The notes: generated by a model not told the origin, from the sequence alone. A stretch of 64,000 bases of DNA from Chryseobacterium sp. 52 (GCF_002754245.1 NZ_PEEX01000001.1:682001-746000); one strand, 5' to 3'; counted from the stretch's first letter, positions 40,519 to 49,659 are shown. Numbers and translations: made by a program.

Positions 40519-40929
40519 ATGAAAAAGTGTCTTTTTTTCAGCATGTTATTTTGGGTAGTTTCAATGGCTGCTCAGAAGGATTCTGCTATTGCTCCGCCGG
40601 TAGAAAAACCGGGTTCGATTTCGACAGATTTTAAGAGCCCGGAGTTTCCGGGAGGTCACCAGGCCTTTGTAAAGGAGGTTTTAAAGAATTTCCAGACCGC
40701 AGTCCCCGCACGCCTGAACATACAAAAAGCAAAGGCTACAGCAACTTTCATGGTGGAAACTGATGGAAGCATGTCCAACATCCAGATGGAGTCCTATGAA
40801 CATGAAGCTGTAAAAAATGAATTTCTAAAGGCTCTTAAACAGGTGACTACAAAATGGATTCCTGCTGAAGAAAATGGAAAAAAATTGAGAGCCAGGATGA
40901 GACAGCCCCTTATTTTCATCATTCAGTAA
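40519..40929 (+). CDS. secreted protein with TonB C-terminal-like domain (3 of 3)
   Basis: 136 residues: signal peptide (cleaved near residue 18, SMAAQK), then FPGGHQAFVKEVLKNF, ATATFMVETDGSMSNIQ and TTKWIPAEENGKKLRARMRQPLIFII. Same layout as the 38,540 protein and thus probably a paralogue, though only modestly alike. No anchor. Ten bases after the YARHG gene. Confidence 0.65.
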   Translation: MKKCLFFSMLFWVVSMAAQKDSAIAPPVEKPGSISTDFKSPEFPGGHQAFVKEVLKNFQTAVPARLNIQKAKATATFMVETDGSMSNIQMESYEHEAVKNEFLKALKQVTTKWIPAEENGKKLRARMRQPLIFIIQ

Positions 40930-40954
40930 AAACTGGATTGTGAACAACCAGAAT

Positions 40955-41350
40955 TTATATACTCAGTTCTTCTGCCCTTTTTGAATTTAATTTCACAAAA
41001 AGATAAAGCAACAGGCATCCTACAGCGTAACACAGAATATCGATCCACGAGAAAGAATTTCCAATGACAATATACATCAGGCTTCCAGGACGGAAGCCTA
41101 GTTTTTCTGCAACCGTAAAGTATTGTGCAAATTCTACCAGACAGGAAAAAATCAAAATTCCAAGAATGAGTTTCTCATCATTGATCTTTACAAAACTTTT
41201 AACAAAAGTATATAAAAGCATCACGACAATAACATCTCCCAGATAGGCCCTTACAAAGAAAATGTCTGCCAGCTTTGTGGCAATTAATACTTCTATGAGG
41301 AAAATAAAGAGGGTAAGAAGAAGATATTTCAGACTGAATTTTAATTTCAT
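40955..41350 (-). CDS. DUF2809 membrane protein
   Basis: 131 residues with four spans. YLGDVIVVMLLYTFVKSF (about 36-53), CLVEFAQYF (about 70-78), IVIGNSFSWIDILCYAVGCLLLY (about 94-116) match DUF2809 as I know it. Function unknown. Convergent with the previous gene. Confidence 0.8.
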   Translation of the reverse strand: MKLKFSLKYLLLTLFIFLIEVLIATKLADIFFVRAYLGDVIVVMLLYTFVKSFVKINDEKLILGILIFSCLVEFAQYFTVAEKLGFRPGSLMYIVIGNSFSWIDILCYAVGCLLLYLFVKLNSKRAEELSI

Positions 41351-41394
41351 TACTAAGTGTTTATTGGCTAAAATGTTTCACTGATTGAGGTATA

Positions 41395-41422
41395 AAAAAT
41401 CGGTGTCCTAAGAACACCGATT
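41395..41422 (-). terminator. terminator of the thioredoxin-fold operon
   Basis: On the minus strand a 9-bp stem (AATCGGTGT/ACACCGATT) is followed by a T run. Confidence 0.85.
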
Positions 41423-41447
41423 GTAGGTAAACCGTAAAGCAAAGATA

Positions 41448-42107
41448 TTACTTCTTTACTTTTATTGTACAGCCTATAGCGACCGTTTTCGTCATTTTTA
41501 CAGGTTCTGCTTTAATCAGGGCATTGACAGCATCCTGAACATAGTATTCAGATACGTCATTTGGGTTTTCGTAATTATTATCAATGGCTCCAATATACTT
41601 CACGATATTTTTTCCATTTTCTTTTTGCAGAACAAAAACATGGGGTGTCTTTGTAGCCCCATAGAGCGGATAGATTTTCTGTCCTTCATCCACTAAATAC
41701 GGAAACGTAAAGCCTTTCTGTTTGGCTCTATCAATCATCTGCTTATAGCCATCTTCCGGCTGTACATTCGGGTCATTGGGATTAACCGCAATCACCGGAT
41801 AGCCCTGGTTTTTGAATTTCTTATCCAACTCCACGATTCTGTCTTCGTACTTTTTGGCATAGGGACAGTGATTGCAGGTGAACACAACGATAAATCCTTT
41901 TGCACTTTTAAAATCGCTTAAAGACACCATTTTACCGTCAATATTTTTCAGCTTAAAATCAGCAGCCTCATCTCCTACTTCGTAGCCTTTTGCTGAAGCA
42001 GAAACATTGGTCTTTTGAGTACCCTCTTCCTCATGACCTGCCGCTGTAAAACTCAGCAATCCAAGCCCGGCGATACATGCCACCATTAAAATTTTCAGAT
42101 TTTTCAT
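41448..42107 (-). CDS. peroxiredoxin/thioredoxin-fold protein (redoxin), exported
   Basis: 219 residues. A signal peptide (to about residue 24) and AhpC/TSA-like fold: FKLKNIDGKMVSLSDF near 52-67, FTCNHCPYAKKYEDR (about 76-90, Cys-x2-Cys), and VNPNDPNVQPEDGY. The CNHCPYAK motif belongs to the 'thioredoxin family protein/redoxin' group with peroxidase or reductase roles in the envelope. Six bases after the TlpA-like gene; both likely protect envelope proteins. Confidence 0.85.
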   Translation of the reverse strand: MKNLKILMVACIAGLGLLSFTAAGHEEEGTQKTNVSASAKGYEVGDEAADFKLKNIDGKMVSLSDFKSAKGFIVVFTCNHCPYAKKYEDRIVELDKKFKNQGYPVIAVNPNDPNVQPEDGYKQMIDRAKQKGFTFPYLVDEGQKIYPLYGATKTPHVFVLQKENGKNIVKYIGAIDNNYENPNDVSEYYVQDAVNALIKAEPVKMTKTVAIGCTIKVKK

Positions 42108-42113
42108 ATTTTT

Positions 42114-42602
42114 TTATTGTAAATTATCATTAATTATCTTTTCCAGCTCTTCTTTGCTCATTTCGCCATCATTGAAATGTACTTTCTCACCGTTTTTGTA
42201 AAAGAGCGTGACAGGAATATTTCCGTCCCAGTTTTTTTCAAATTTTGGGATCCAGGTATTCATCCTCTTGACATCGTCCAGCAAAACCACTTCTGCTGTA
42301 AGGTTCTTATTTTTAATGAATTTAATCACTCTTTCTTTATCAACAAGCCTGTCCAGCGAAACCAGAATCATTTTAAATTTGGGATTATCCTTCAGTTTAT
42401 TATTAATCTCCATAAAGTGGGGCAGCTCTTTTACGCATGGGGCGCAAGTCGTTGCCCAGAAATTGACAACCAGTAACTTATCATTTTCTTTCTGTATCCT
42501 TTTTTCAAGATCTTCATATTTCATTACAGGAACTTCCGTCTGCTGGGCATTGAAAGAAGTAAGACATAGAAATATAATGAATACGCTTAATAAATTCTTC
42601 AT
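42114..42602 (-). CDS. TlpA-family thiol:disulfide oxidoreductase
   Basis: 162 residues. Signal peptide cleaved near residue 19, then a thioredoxin domain with NFWATTCAPCVKELPHF (about 47-63; Cys-x2-Cys with APC rather than the WCxPC of thioredoxins). It is a periplasmic reductant or oxidase of the TlpA/ResA type. First gene of a two-gene unit. Confidence 0.87.
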   Translation of the reverse strand: MKNLLSVFIIFLCLTSFNAQQTEVPVMKYEDLEKRIQKENDKLLVVNFWATTCAPCVKELPHFMEINNKLKDNPKFKMILVSLDRLVDKERVIKFIKNKNLTAEVVLLDDVKRMNTWIPKFEKNWDGNIPVTLFYKNGEKVHFNDGEMSKEELEKIINDNLQ

Positions 42603-42741
42603 GCTTAAAATTAATGAAAGCTTTCCTTTTATATGAATATCAATCTGTTAAACTTTGTTAAGGATTTCAGTTTTTTTGGTTTTTATTTCACGTTAAATTG
42701 AAATAAACTGTAAATTAGCATACAACCAAAACAAAATTATT

Positions 42742-42906
42742 ATGAAAAACTTAAATCTTCAAAAAAGAAAACTGTCCAAAAAAGACCTGAAAAAAATTGA
42801 TGGTGGCCTAAGACCATTCTGTTATGTCGTGATCAGCTGTACAGACCGGGAAACAGGGTATGAATTATACGGTGTTCCGGGCGTTCAGGATGGATACTGC
42901 TGCTAG
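42742..42906 (+). CDS. double-glycine peptide ending in GYCC, copy 1
   Basis: 54 residues. Leader MKNLNLQKRKLSKKDLKKI then DGG, typical of GG-type natural-product precursors (resembling the 'GG-Bacteroidales' precursor group). The core (about 31 residues) has CYVVISCTD and ends in VQDGYCC. The next gene encodes a related peptide with the same ending. A TAAATTAG box at 42712-42719 may be the promoter. Confidence 0.8.
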   Translation: MKNLNLQKRKLSKKDLKKIDGGLRPFCYVVISCTDRETGYELYGVPGVQDGYCC

Positions 42907-42953
42907 TGATTATGCAGTGATACAAATCAATCTATAATCTAATCAAAAATATT

Positions 42954-43112
42954 ATGAAAAAATTAAAACTTACCAAAAAGAAATTATCAAAAAAAGAGCT
43001 AAAAGATATTAATGGCGGACAAATCGGACCATGCTGGGAAGGGTTCTGCAAAACAGGAGAATTCGAAGAATGGCAGCTTGGCCCAGGTGATAGAAATGGA
43101 TACTGTTGTTAA
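42954..43112 (+). CDS. double-glycine peptide ending in GYCC, copy 2
   Basis: 52 residues: leader MKKLKLTKKKLSKKELKDI then NGG, and a core with GPCWEGFCKTG, ending in PGDRNGYCC. Leader and terminal GYCC agree with copy 1, whereas the core middle differs, as expected of a diversified peptide family. The two adjacent Cys at the very end could form a vicinal disulfide or be a modification site. No peptidase or transporter gene is near. Confidence 0.8.
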   Translation: MKKLKLTKKKLSKKELKDINGGQIGPCWEGFCKTGEFEEWQLGPGDRNGYCC

Positions 43113-43132
43113 TAACATAACCTCTTAATCAT

Positions 43133-43171
43133 AAAAAAAATGATTGGATTAACCTCCAATCATTTTTTTTA
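43133..43171. terminator. bidirectional terminator containing the end of mutS
   Basis: 9-bp stem (ATGATTGGA/TCCAATCAT) flanked by A run and T run. The last codons and the stop of mutS lie within it. Confidence 0.9.
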
Positions 43172-45734
43172 TCGAATTCAGCTTCATTAAAGCTTCAATA
43201 GGTGTTAAAGTATTGATGTCTATTTTTGTCAGTTCTTCACGGATGTTTTCCAGGACAGGATCATCCAGCTGAAAGAAAGAAAGCTGCATATTCTCTTCCG
43301 TTACCCTTTTGATACTCTCAGAAGTATTACTTTGTGTACGGCTTGCTTCAAGGGTTTTCAGGATTTCATTGGCTCTGTTGACTACTTTTGCAGGCATTCC
43401 TGCCAGTTTAGCCACATGAATACCGAAACTATGCTCGCTTCCGCCCGGAACCAGCTTTCTTAAGAAAATGATATTTCCTTTATTTTCCTGAATCGAAACG
43501 TGAAAGTTTTTCACCCTTTCAAAATTTACCGTCATTTCATTCAATTCATGATAATGGGTAGCAAACAGGGTTTTAGCTTGCGTTGGATGCTGGTGAAGAT
43601 ATTCTGCAATCGCCCAGGCAATAGAAACCCCGTCATAAGTAGAAGTTCCGCGTCCAATCTCATCCAGCAGAATAAGACTGCGTTCTGAAATATTGTTCAG
43701 AATATTGGCCGCTTCGTTCATTTCCACCATGAAAGTAGATTCTCCGGCAGAAATATTATCGGTAGCCCCTACTCTTGTGAAAATTTTATCTAAAACGCCA
43801 ATTTCAGCATGTTTTGCAGGAACAAAACTTCCGATTTGAGCCAAAAGACACACAATAGCCGTCTGACGCAAAATAGCAGATTTACCGGCCATGTTCGGAC
43901 CTGTAACCATAATTATCTGCTGAGAATCTTTATCTAAAAAGATGTCATTCGGAATATATTTTTCTCCTAAAGGAAGCGCATTTTCAATGATCGGGTGTCT
44001 TGCTTCTTTTAAATCTATAGCATACCCCTGATTAAGCACCGGCTTTGTATAGCTTTCAGAAACAGCCAGTTCCGATAATCCTGCTGCAACATCAAGCTGT
44101 GCGATAATATGCGAATTTCCCTGAATCTGATCCATATAGACCATTGTTTCAGCACATACATTTCTGTACAGCTGATTCTCCAGTACTCCGATTTTTTCTT
44201 CAGCACCTAAAATCTGGCTTTCGTACTCCTTCAGTTCTTCGGTAATATAACGTTCAGCATTGACAAGGGTCTGCTTTCGCAACCAATCACTTGGCACTTT
44301 ATCTTTATGAGCATTTCTTACTTCTATATAATATCCGAAAACATTATTAAAATCAATCTTAAGGCTTGAAATTCCCGTTCTTTCAATTTCTCTCTGGCAC
44401 ATTTCATCCAGGAAGCCCCGTCCTTTATTCTGAAGACCTCTCAGTCGGTCAAGTTCTTCAGATATAGCTGCTTTGATGATATTTCCTTTGGAAAGGTTGA
44501 CCGGAAGTTCTTCATTGAGGTGATTTTGCAAAAACTTAATCAGTTCTTCCATATCAAACAATGGCTCCAGCCACGCCAGAACATCGGCATGAGGATGAAG
44601 CAGTGCTTTGATTTGATGAATATTGATCAAACTCTGGCGCAGATATCCCAATTCTTTCGGAGAAATCTTTTCGGCAGCCAGTTTTCCCATCAGTCTGTCA
44701 AGATCCGAAATGGATTTCAACAATTGACAGATTTCATATTTCAGCTGATCCTTTTCATTCAGGAAGTCAATCAGAGATAGTCTTCTCATGATCTCCTCCA
44801 CGGATTTTAAAGGCAGAATAATTCTTCGTCTCAACAATCTTCCCCCCATCGGGGTAGACGTTTTATCGATAATATCCAGCAGCGATTTTCCCTGAGGATT
44901 GCTTGGGTAAACAATTTCAAGATTTCTTAAGGTGAAATTATCCATCATCAGATAATCTTCCTGTGGAATAATCTGAAGTTTTGTAATATGGGCAAGCAGA
45001 TTGTGATGGGTATCTTCCACCAGATAAGCGAAAATTGCCCCTGCCGCCGTAATAGCCAATGGAGAACTTTCAACTCCAAAACCTTTTAAAGAGTTGGTTT
45101 TAAAATGAGAAGTCAGTTTTTCGTAGGCAAAATTATACTGGAAAGCCCAGTCTTCAAGCTTAAAGGCACTTTTATTTTTGAGCTGTTCCGGCAGCTGAAC
45201 ACTTCTCTGGTAGACAATTTCGCTCGGATCAAAAGTATTGATAATATGCAGGATTTTTTCTAAGTTCCCTTCACTCACCAGAAACTCTCCGGTAGAAACA
45301 TCTACCATCGCAATTCCATACTTTTCTTTTTCTTTATGCAGGGAAAGCAGGAAATTGTTCTTTTTTGAATTTAATACCTGATCGTTGAATGTAACTCCGG
45401 GTGTTACAAGCTCTGTAACGCCTCTTTTTACAATTCCCTTTACCGTTTTCGGGTCTTCCAGCTGATCGCATATCGCGACTCTCATTCCCGCTCTTACCAG
45501 TTTCGGCAAATAGGAATCTACAGAGTGGTGTGGAAATCCTGCCAGCTCTATATGTCCGTCTCCATTTGCTCTTTTGGTAAGAACAATACCCAGGATCTGG
45601 GACGTTCTCACGGCATCCTGCCCGAAAGTTTCATAAAAATCCCCTACCCTGAAAAGGAGCAGTGCATCAGGGTATTTTGCCTTGATGGTATTGTACTGCG
45701 TCATTAGCGGGGTTTCCTTCTTCGTTTTTGCCAT
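43149..45734 (-). CDS. mutS: DNA mismatch repair protein MutS
   Basis: 861 residues, standard. The mismatch-reading FYETF (about 33-37, Phe-x-Glu) is near the N-terminus; the ATPase has GPNMAGKSAILRQ (Walker A, about 610-622), ERSLILLDEIGRGTSTYDG (Walker B) and the helix-turn-helix at HYHELNEM. It recognises mismatches and calls MutL. Its 3' end forms part of a shared terminator. No mutL is in the window. Confidence 0.96.
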   Translation of the reverse strand: MAKTKKETPLMTQYNTIKAKYPDALLLFRVGDFYETFGQDAVRTSQILGIVLTKRANGDGHIELAGFPHHSVDSYLPKLVRAGMRVAICDQLEDPKTVKGIVKRGVTELVTPGVTFNDQVLNSKKNNFLLSLHKEKEKYGIAMVDVSTGEFLVSEGNLEKILHIINTFDPSEIVYQRSVQLPEQLKNKSAFKLEDWAFQYNFAYEKLTSHFKTNSLKGFGVESSPLAITAAGAIFAYLVEDTHHNLLAHITKLQIIPQEDYLMMDNFTLRNLEIVYPSNPQGKSLLDIIDKTSTPMGGRLLRRRIILPLKSVEEIMRRLSLIDFLNEKDQLKYEICQLLKSISDLDRLMGKLAAEKISPKELGYLRQSLINIHQIKALLHPHADVLAWLEPLFDMEELIKFLQNHLNEELPVNLSKGNIIKAAISEELDRLRGLQNKGRGFLDEMCQREIERTGISSLKIDFNNVFGYYIEVRNAHKDKVPSDWLRKQTLVNAERYITEELKEYESQILGAEEKIGVLENQLYRNVCAETMVYMDQIQGNSHIIAQLDVAAGLSELAVSESYTKPVLNQGYAIDLKEARHPIIENALPLGEKYIPNDIFLDKDSQQIIMVTGPNMAGKSAILRQTAIVCLLAQIGSFVPAKHAEIGVLDKIFTRVGATDNISAGESTFMVEMNEAANILNNISERSLILLDEIGRGTSTYDGVSIAWAIAEYLHQHPTQAKTLFATHYHELNEMTVNFERVKNFHVSIQENKGNIIFLRKLVPGGSEHSFGIHVAKLAGMPAKVVNRANEILKTLEASRTQSNTSESIKRVTEENMQLSFFQLDDPVLENIREELTKIDINTLTPIEALMKLNSIKKMIGG

Positions 45735-45876
45735 AATAAAAAATGAGCCCCAAATTTAAATAAAATAAATTCAGGGATTGAAATTACTGCAAAATTAATC
45801 TCTTCCTGGGGATCAAAATTATGTTTATGTATTTCAAAATAAAATATTTATCGTATTTTTCAGTAAAATAAACCTT

Positions 45877-46407
45877 ATGATCTATCCGGTTTTAGAAACT
45901 GAAAGACTCCTTTTAAGACAGCTTGTTCCAGATGATGCAGAAGATCTTTTCGAATATTTTTCTCTGGATGAAGTCATGGAATATTATGATCTGGAAAAGT
46001 TCAAAACACGGGAAGATGCTCAAAATATCATTCAGCATTTTAATAGTGAATTTGAAAAAGGAAAAGGATTCCGCTGGGCTTTGGAGCTAAAATCTGAAAA
46101 GAAGGTCATAGGAACCTGCGGGTATCACAACTGGTATCCCGAGCATTTCAGAGCAGAGATAGGCTATGAACTCAATCCGAAATACTGGAGAAACTCTTAT
46201 ATGAAAGAAGCAGTTCTTCCTATTCTGATATTCGGATTTGAAAGCATGAGGCTGCATCGGGTGGACGCATTTATTGACCCTTCCAATATTTCTTCTGAGA
46301 AACTTTTACATTCTTTAAACTTTAAAGATGAAGGAACTCTTCGTGATTACTTTTTTGAAAAGGGAAAGTTTGTAGATGCTAAACTTTTTGGTCTTATTAA
46401 TGAATAA
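45877..46407 (+). CDS. GNAT acetyltransferase (RimJ/RimL type)
   Basis: 176 residues. LETERLLLRQLVPDDAEDLF at the start, GTCGYHNW (about 88-95), AEIGYELNPKYWRNSYMKEAV (about 100-120; acetyl-CoA region), and ENLHS-like NISSEKLLHSLNFKDEG (143-159) are typical of ribosomal-protein N-acetyltransferase relatives. Substrate unknown. It stands alone on the plus strand. Confidence 0.9.
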   Translation: MIYPVLETERLLLRQLVPDDAEDLFEYFSLDEVMEYYDLEKFKTREDAQNIIQHFNSEFEKGKGFRWALELKSEKKVIGTCGYHNWYPEHFRAEIGYELNPKYWRNSYMKEAVLPILIFGFESMRLHRVDAFIDPSNISSEKLLHSLNFKDEGTLRDYFFEKGKFVDAKLFGLINE

Positions 46408-46413
46408 AAAAAT

Positions 46414-47292
46414 CTATTTTCCTGATTTCTGGTGCTTTTCAAAGGCTTCTGTGCTTTTCTTGTGCGCCAGTTTCTGTTTGTAATTCACCCACTTAGCTTT
46501 AAATATTTTACGAAGTATTTTATCGGTATACCTCATGATAAAAACATGGTACATCATATTCGCAAAAACATTCGGCTTATTGGGAAGAGCCCTCAATGAC
46601 ATTGAAAAACCAGGTTCCAGATATCTGTTGAAATGCCAGAACGCTCCCGGAATGAAAAGAGCATCACCATGTTCCATGAAAATTTCAAAGCCTTTGGCAT
46701 ATTGTAGCGCCGGAAACTTTTCATAATCCGGATTTTCATAGTCTATATCGTAAACAGTATGCACGGAAAGCGGCACTTTATATAAAAATGCGGACTGTTT
46801 CTGGTCAAATAACAAGATTCTCTTTTTGCCCTCGAAATGAATATGAAGAAAATCTCCAAGATCTACATCGTAATGCATCAGCACATGAGCTTCGCTACCC
46901 CCAAAGAAAAGCGTGGGAAGCCTCTTAAAAAACTTGATTCCCAGATCCGGATAGGTGAAATTTTTCAGCAACTCAGGAAGTCGGTCTGTGATGATATAGA
47001 AAAAAATACGCAGATCTGAAGGCCCCTTTTTAATTCGGTCTATATAATCCCTCATTTTCATATTCGTTACAGGTGCATCTGAACTTTTGGAAGCATCGGC
47101 AGGCTTATTATCATACAACGGAACATCCTGATCCCCTGCTTTTTCACGAATATAGGCAAGATTCCATTTGTCAAAGGCATCCCATCTGCTCGCAAAGTTT
47201 TTGATCAAAAGCGGTTTATGCTTTTTGAAATAATTCTTCTGAAAATCTTCTTTACTGATATCGTTGACTACATCTACGTTTTCGAGGATCAT
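46414..47292 (-). CDS. cupin-like (JmjC-related) oxygenase
   Basis: 292 residues. The N-terminus has FQKNYFKKHKPLLIKNFASRWDAF, then HYDVDLGDFLHIHFEGKKRILLF (about 140-162, His-x-Asp metal motif in HYD) and GDALFIPGAFWHFNRYL (about 213-229, second His), the cupin_8/JmjC layout of Fe(II)/2-oxoglutarate oxygenases. It probably hydroxylates a protein or small molecule. No partner is clear. Confidence 0.85.
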   Translation of the reverse strand: MILENVDVVNDISKEDFQKNYFKKHKPLLIKNFASRWDAFDKWNLAYIREKAGDQDVPLYDNKPADASKSSDAPVTNMKMRDYIDRIKKGPSDLRIFFYIITDRLPELLKNFTYPDLGIKFFKRLPTLFFGGSEAHVLMHYDVDLGDFLHIHFEGKKRILLFDQKQSAFLYKVPLSVHTVYDIDYENPDYEKFPALQYAKGFEIFMEHGDALFIPGAFWHFNRYLEPGFSMSLRALPNKPNVFANMMYHVFIMRYTDKILRKIFKAKWVNYKQKLAHKKSTEAFEKHQKSGK

Positions 47293-47463
47293 CTTATTTT
47301 GTTATTTAATGCGAAATAAAAGTACTGTTTTTTTGAAATCTGTGAAAATTAAAAAATGGTTACACTTTATCATTTTCCATCAATAACCTTGTTCAAACAG
47401 GGTTTGTTTGCATTTTAAACTAATTTTAAGCTTCCTTATAAAGCAGAGATAAAATGAAAAAAT

Positions 47464-47471
47464 TATATTTG
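47464..47471 (+). promoter_or_regulatory. putative -7 box of the bestrophin gene
   Basis: TATATTTG, a TAnnTTTG match, 17 bases before the start codon. Confidence 0.35.
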
Positions 47472-47488
47472 TAAGACTAAGTGAATGT

Positions 47489-48382
47489 ATGAGAGCCTAC
47501 AATACCAAGCATTTCCTGAAAATCCTTTTCAGCATGCATCAAAGCGACACCATGAAGATCCTTTTCCCGACAATGATCCTTGTAGGTCTTTATTCATGGG
47601 GCATTCAGTATCTGGAAGTGGAATATCTTCACCTTACCACAAAATCAGGAGTCAGCAATGTAGGAATGATTCATTCTCTGCTGGGCTTTGTCCTTTCACT
47701 GCTACTGGTTTTCAGAACCAATACGGCTTATGACAGATGGTGGGAAGGCAGAAAATTATGGGGGAAACTGGTGAACGACACCCGAAATTTTGCAGTAAAG
47801 ATCAATGCTATTCTGGGGGATAACCGCCAGGATGCGGAACAGATCTCAAGATATTTAAAATACTTTCCGCATTTCCTTGCCAAACATCTTTCTAAAGAAT
47901 CTACAAGACTGGCTTTGGATGAAGATTATTCCGAAATTGAAAAATCTTTAAAGCATCACGGTCCCAGCGAAATTGTGATTCTTTTGACTCATAAGCTGAA
48001 TCAGCTGAAAAAAGAAGGAAAGATCTCGGATTTTGAAATGTTATATCTGGATACTCAGCTTTCAGGATTTCTGGATGTTTGCGGAGGTTGCGAGAGAATT
48101 AAAAACACCCCGATTCCCTACTCTTATTCTTCTTTTGTAAAGAAATTTATCATCTTATATGTATTAGCACTGCCGGTTGCCTACGTAATTACGATCGGGC
48201 TTTTGATGATTCCGCTTACTGTATTCGTCTATTATGTTCTGATGAGCCTGGAATTGATTGCCGAGGAAATTGAAGATCCTTTTAATAATGATGAAAACGA
48301 TATTCCCATGGAGGCTCTGGCACAGAATATTGAAAAAAATGTGCATCAGATCATGGGCTTAAAAAATAAAAATCAACCTTAA
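47489..48382 (+). CDS. bestrophin-family (YneE) channel protein
   Basis: 297 residues. Motifs typical of bacterial bestrophins: LLVFRTNTAYDRWWEGRKLWGKLVNDTRNF near 71-100, IPYSYSSFVKKFIILYVLALP (about 208-228) and DPFNNDENDIPME near the C-terminus. They form pentameric ion channels in the inner membrane. The stop shares TTAA with the opposing gene. Confidence 0.88.
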   Translation: MRAYNTKHFLKILFSMHQSDTMKILFPTMILVGLYSWGIQYLEVEYLHLTTKSGVSNVGMIHSLLGFVLSLLLVFRTNTAYDRWWEGRKLWGKLVNDTRNFAVKINAILGDNRQDAEQISRYLKYFPHFLAKHLSKESTRLALDEDYSEIEKSLKHHGPSEIVILLTHKLNQLKKEGKISDFEMLYLDTQLSGFLDVCGGCERIKNTPIPYSYSSFVKKFIILYVLALPVAYVITIGLLMIPLTVFVYYVLMSLELIAEEIEDPFNNDENDIPMEALAQNIEKNVHQIMGLKNKNQP

Positions 48383-48392
48383 AGGTTGATTT
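48370..48392. terminator. hairpin with both stop codons in its loop
   Basis: 9-bp stem AAATCAACC/GGTTGATTT. The TAA of the bestrophin gene and the TAA of the opposite-strand gene overlap in its five-base loop. T-rich on both sides; acts as a shared terminator. Confidence 0.75.
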
Positions 48393-48978
48393 CTTTTATT
48401 TCTCCGTCTTCTTTTATTTCTACAAACTTACTTTCGCGATTTGCGGCAGAATATCCGTAAAAGAATGTCTGGTAAATTGGTGACGAATACAGATAGCCAC
48501 CATAAGCATTGTAAGCATCTGATCTTCCGGTCTGCTCCTGATAGCTGCCTGTAGCCGTAAAATTAACGATGGTTTCCAGGTAATATTTTCCGGGTTTTAA
48601 TTTTTCAAATTTAAATCTTCCGTAATCGTCTGTCAAAGCTTCCAGTTTATATTTAAAAGCGTCTTCAGACATATATACCGTTGTTTTTTTGTTTTCATAC
48701 TTCCTTCTCATGCTGTAAAACTCATCAAAATAAGATGTTACAGGAAAAAGCATCACAACAGTTCCTTTTGGGGCATAATGTCTTCCTCCAATCAGGGGTT
48801 TGATTCCGAATTTTCCTTTCTGTTTTGTGGAAGCGACTCCTTCAATGGTAGAATTTCCGAAACTCAGCATCTCTCTTGCTGTCTTTTTATCAAAAAAAGC
48901 CTGCGGATAATAGGTATTTTGTGCTTGTGAAAACACAAAAGCAAATACCAACGACAGTAAAGCGAATATTTTTTTCAT
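48379..48978 (-). CDS. secreted protein with a carboxypeptidase regulatory-like domain
   Basis: 199 residues, signal peptide cleaved near residue 19. The middle part (about 105-135) has LTDDYGRFKFEKLKPGKYYLETIV, the beta-sandwich signature of CarboxypepD_reg/SpaA-type domains. The C-terminus is charged (FVEIKEDGEIKEINL). Function unknown; such proteins can be structural or bind other envelope proteins. Confidence 0.6.
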   Translation of the reverse strand: MKKIFALLSLVFAFVFSQAQNTYYPQAFFDKKTAREMLSFGNSTIEGVASTKQKGKFGIKPLIGGRHYAPKGTVVMLFPVTSYFDEFYSMRRKYENKKTTVYMSEDAFKYKLEALTDDYGRFKFEKLKPGKYYLETIVNFTATGSYQEQTGRSDAYNAYGGYLYSSPIYQTFFYGYSAANRESKFVEIKEDGEIKEINL

Positions 48979-49033
48979 ACTATATTTTTATTTCAAATAT
49001 AAGTATTTTGCTATTTTTGAATAAAAAAAATCT

Positions 49034-49654
49034 ATGAAATACTTTTTTCTGCTATTAATGGCCACATCATCGTGGGCAATAGCACAAAAACCGTGCGGAT
49101 TTAAAGACGGACTTCAGGAAGGAAGCTGTAAAGCGTTCTATGATAACGGACAGGTAAAAAATGTAATCGAATGGAGAAAAGGAAAAGTTGACGGCGATGC
49201 TGTTTATTATCATGATAACGGAAAGCTTCAGTCCAAAGGAGAATACAAGAAAGACTTTAAGGTAAATGAATGGGTCTATTATGACAAAAACGGTGTTCTT
49301 ACGTCAAAAGAAGTCTTCAGAAACGGGGATAAAAACATTTATGACAATAGCTTTACGGCTACTTTTTACACCCCTTCCGGTGTCGTTGCAGAAATTTCTA
49401 ATTATAAATTTGCTAAATTACATGGTGAAAGTAAATTGTTCTACGAAAACGGAAAGTCGGTAAAACAAATCGGACAATATGAAAACGGGTTGGCAACAGG
49501 AAAGTGGAAGGCACTTTATCCGTCAGGAAAATTACAGCGTGAAACAGAATTTGCAAACGATAAATGGAACGGAACCCGGGTTCATTACCGTGAGGACGGA
49601 AGCGTAGAAAAGACTGAGGTCTACAGAGACGGAAAATTAATCTCAACAAAATAA
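49034..49654 (+). CDS. YwqK/MORN-repeat secreted protein
   Basis: 206 residues with a signal peptide to about residue 18. At least six repeats of the form GxYxxGxxxGxWxxYxxxG (for example CKAFYDNGQVKNVIEW, AVYYHDNGKLQSKGEY, KLFYENGKSVKQIGQYENG) fill the rest. These resemble MORN-like repeats of YwqK, named an antitoxin in Bacillus, but in Bacteroidota they are secreted and no toxin is beside it. It runs into the methyltransferase gene five bases further. Confidence 0.85.
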   Translation: MKYFFLLLMATSSWAIAQKPCGFKDGLQEGSCKAFYDNGQVKNVIEWRKGKVDGDAVYYHDNGKLQSKGEYKKDFKVNEWVYYDKNGVLTSKEVFRNGDKNIYDNSFTATFYTPSGVVAEISNYKFAKLHGESKLFYENGKSVKQIGQYENGLATGKWKALYPSGKLQRETEFANDKWNGTRVHYREDGSVEKTEVYRDGKLISTK

Positions 49655-49659
49655 AACAA

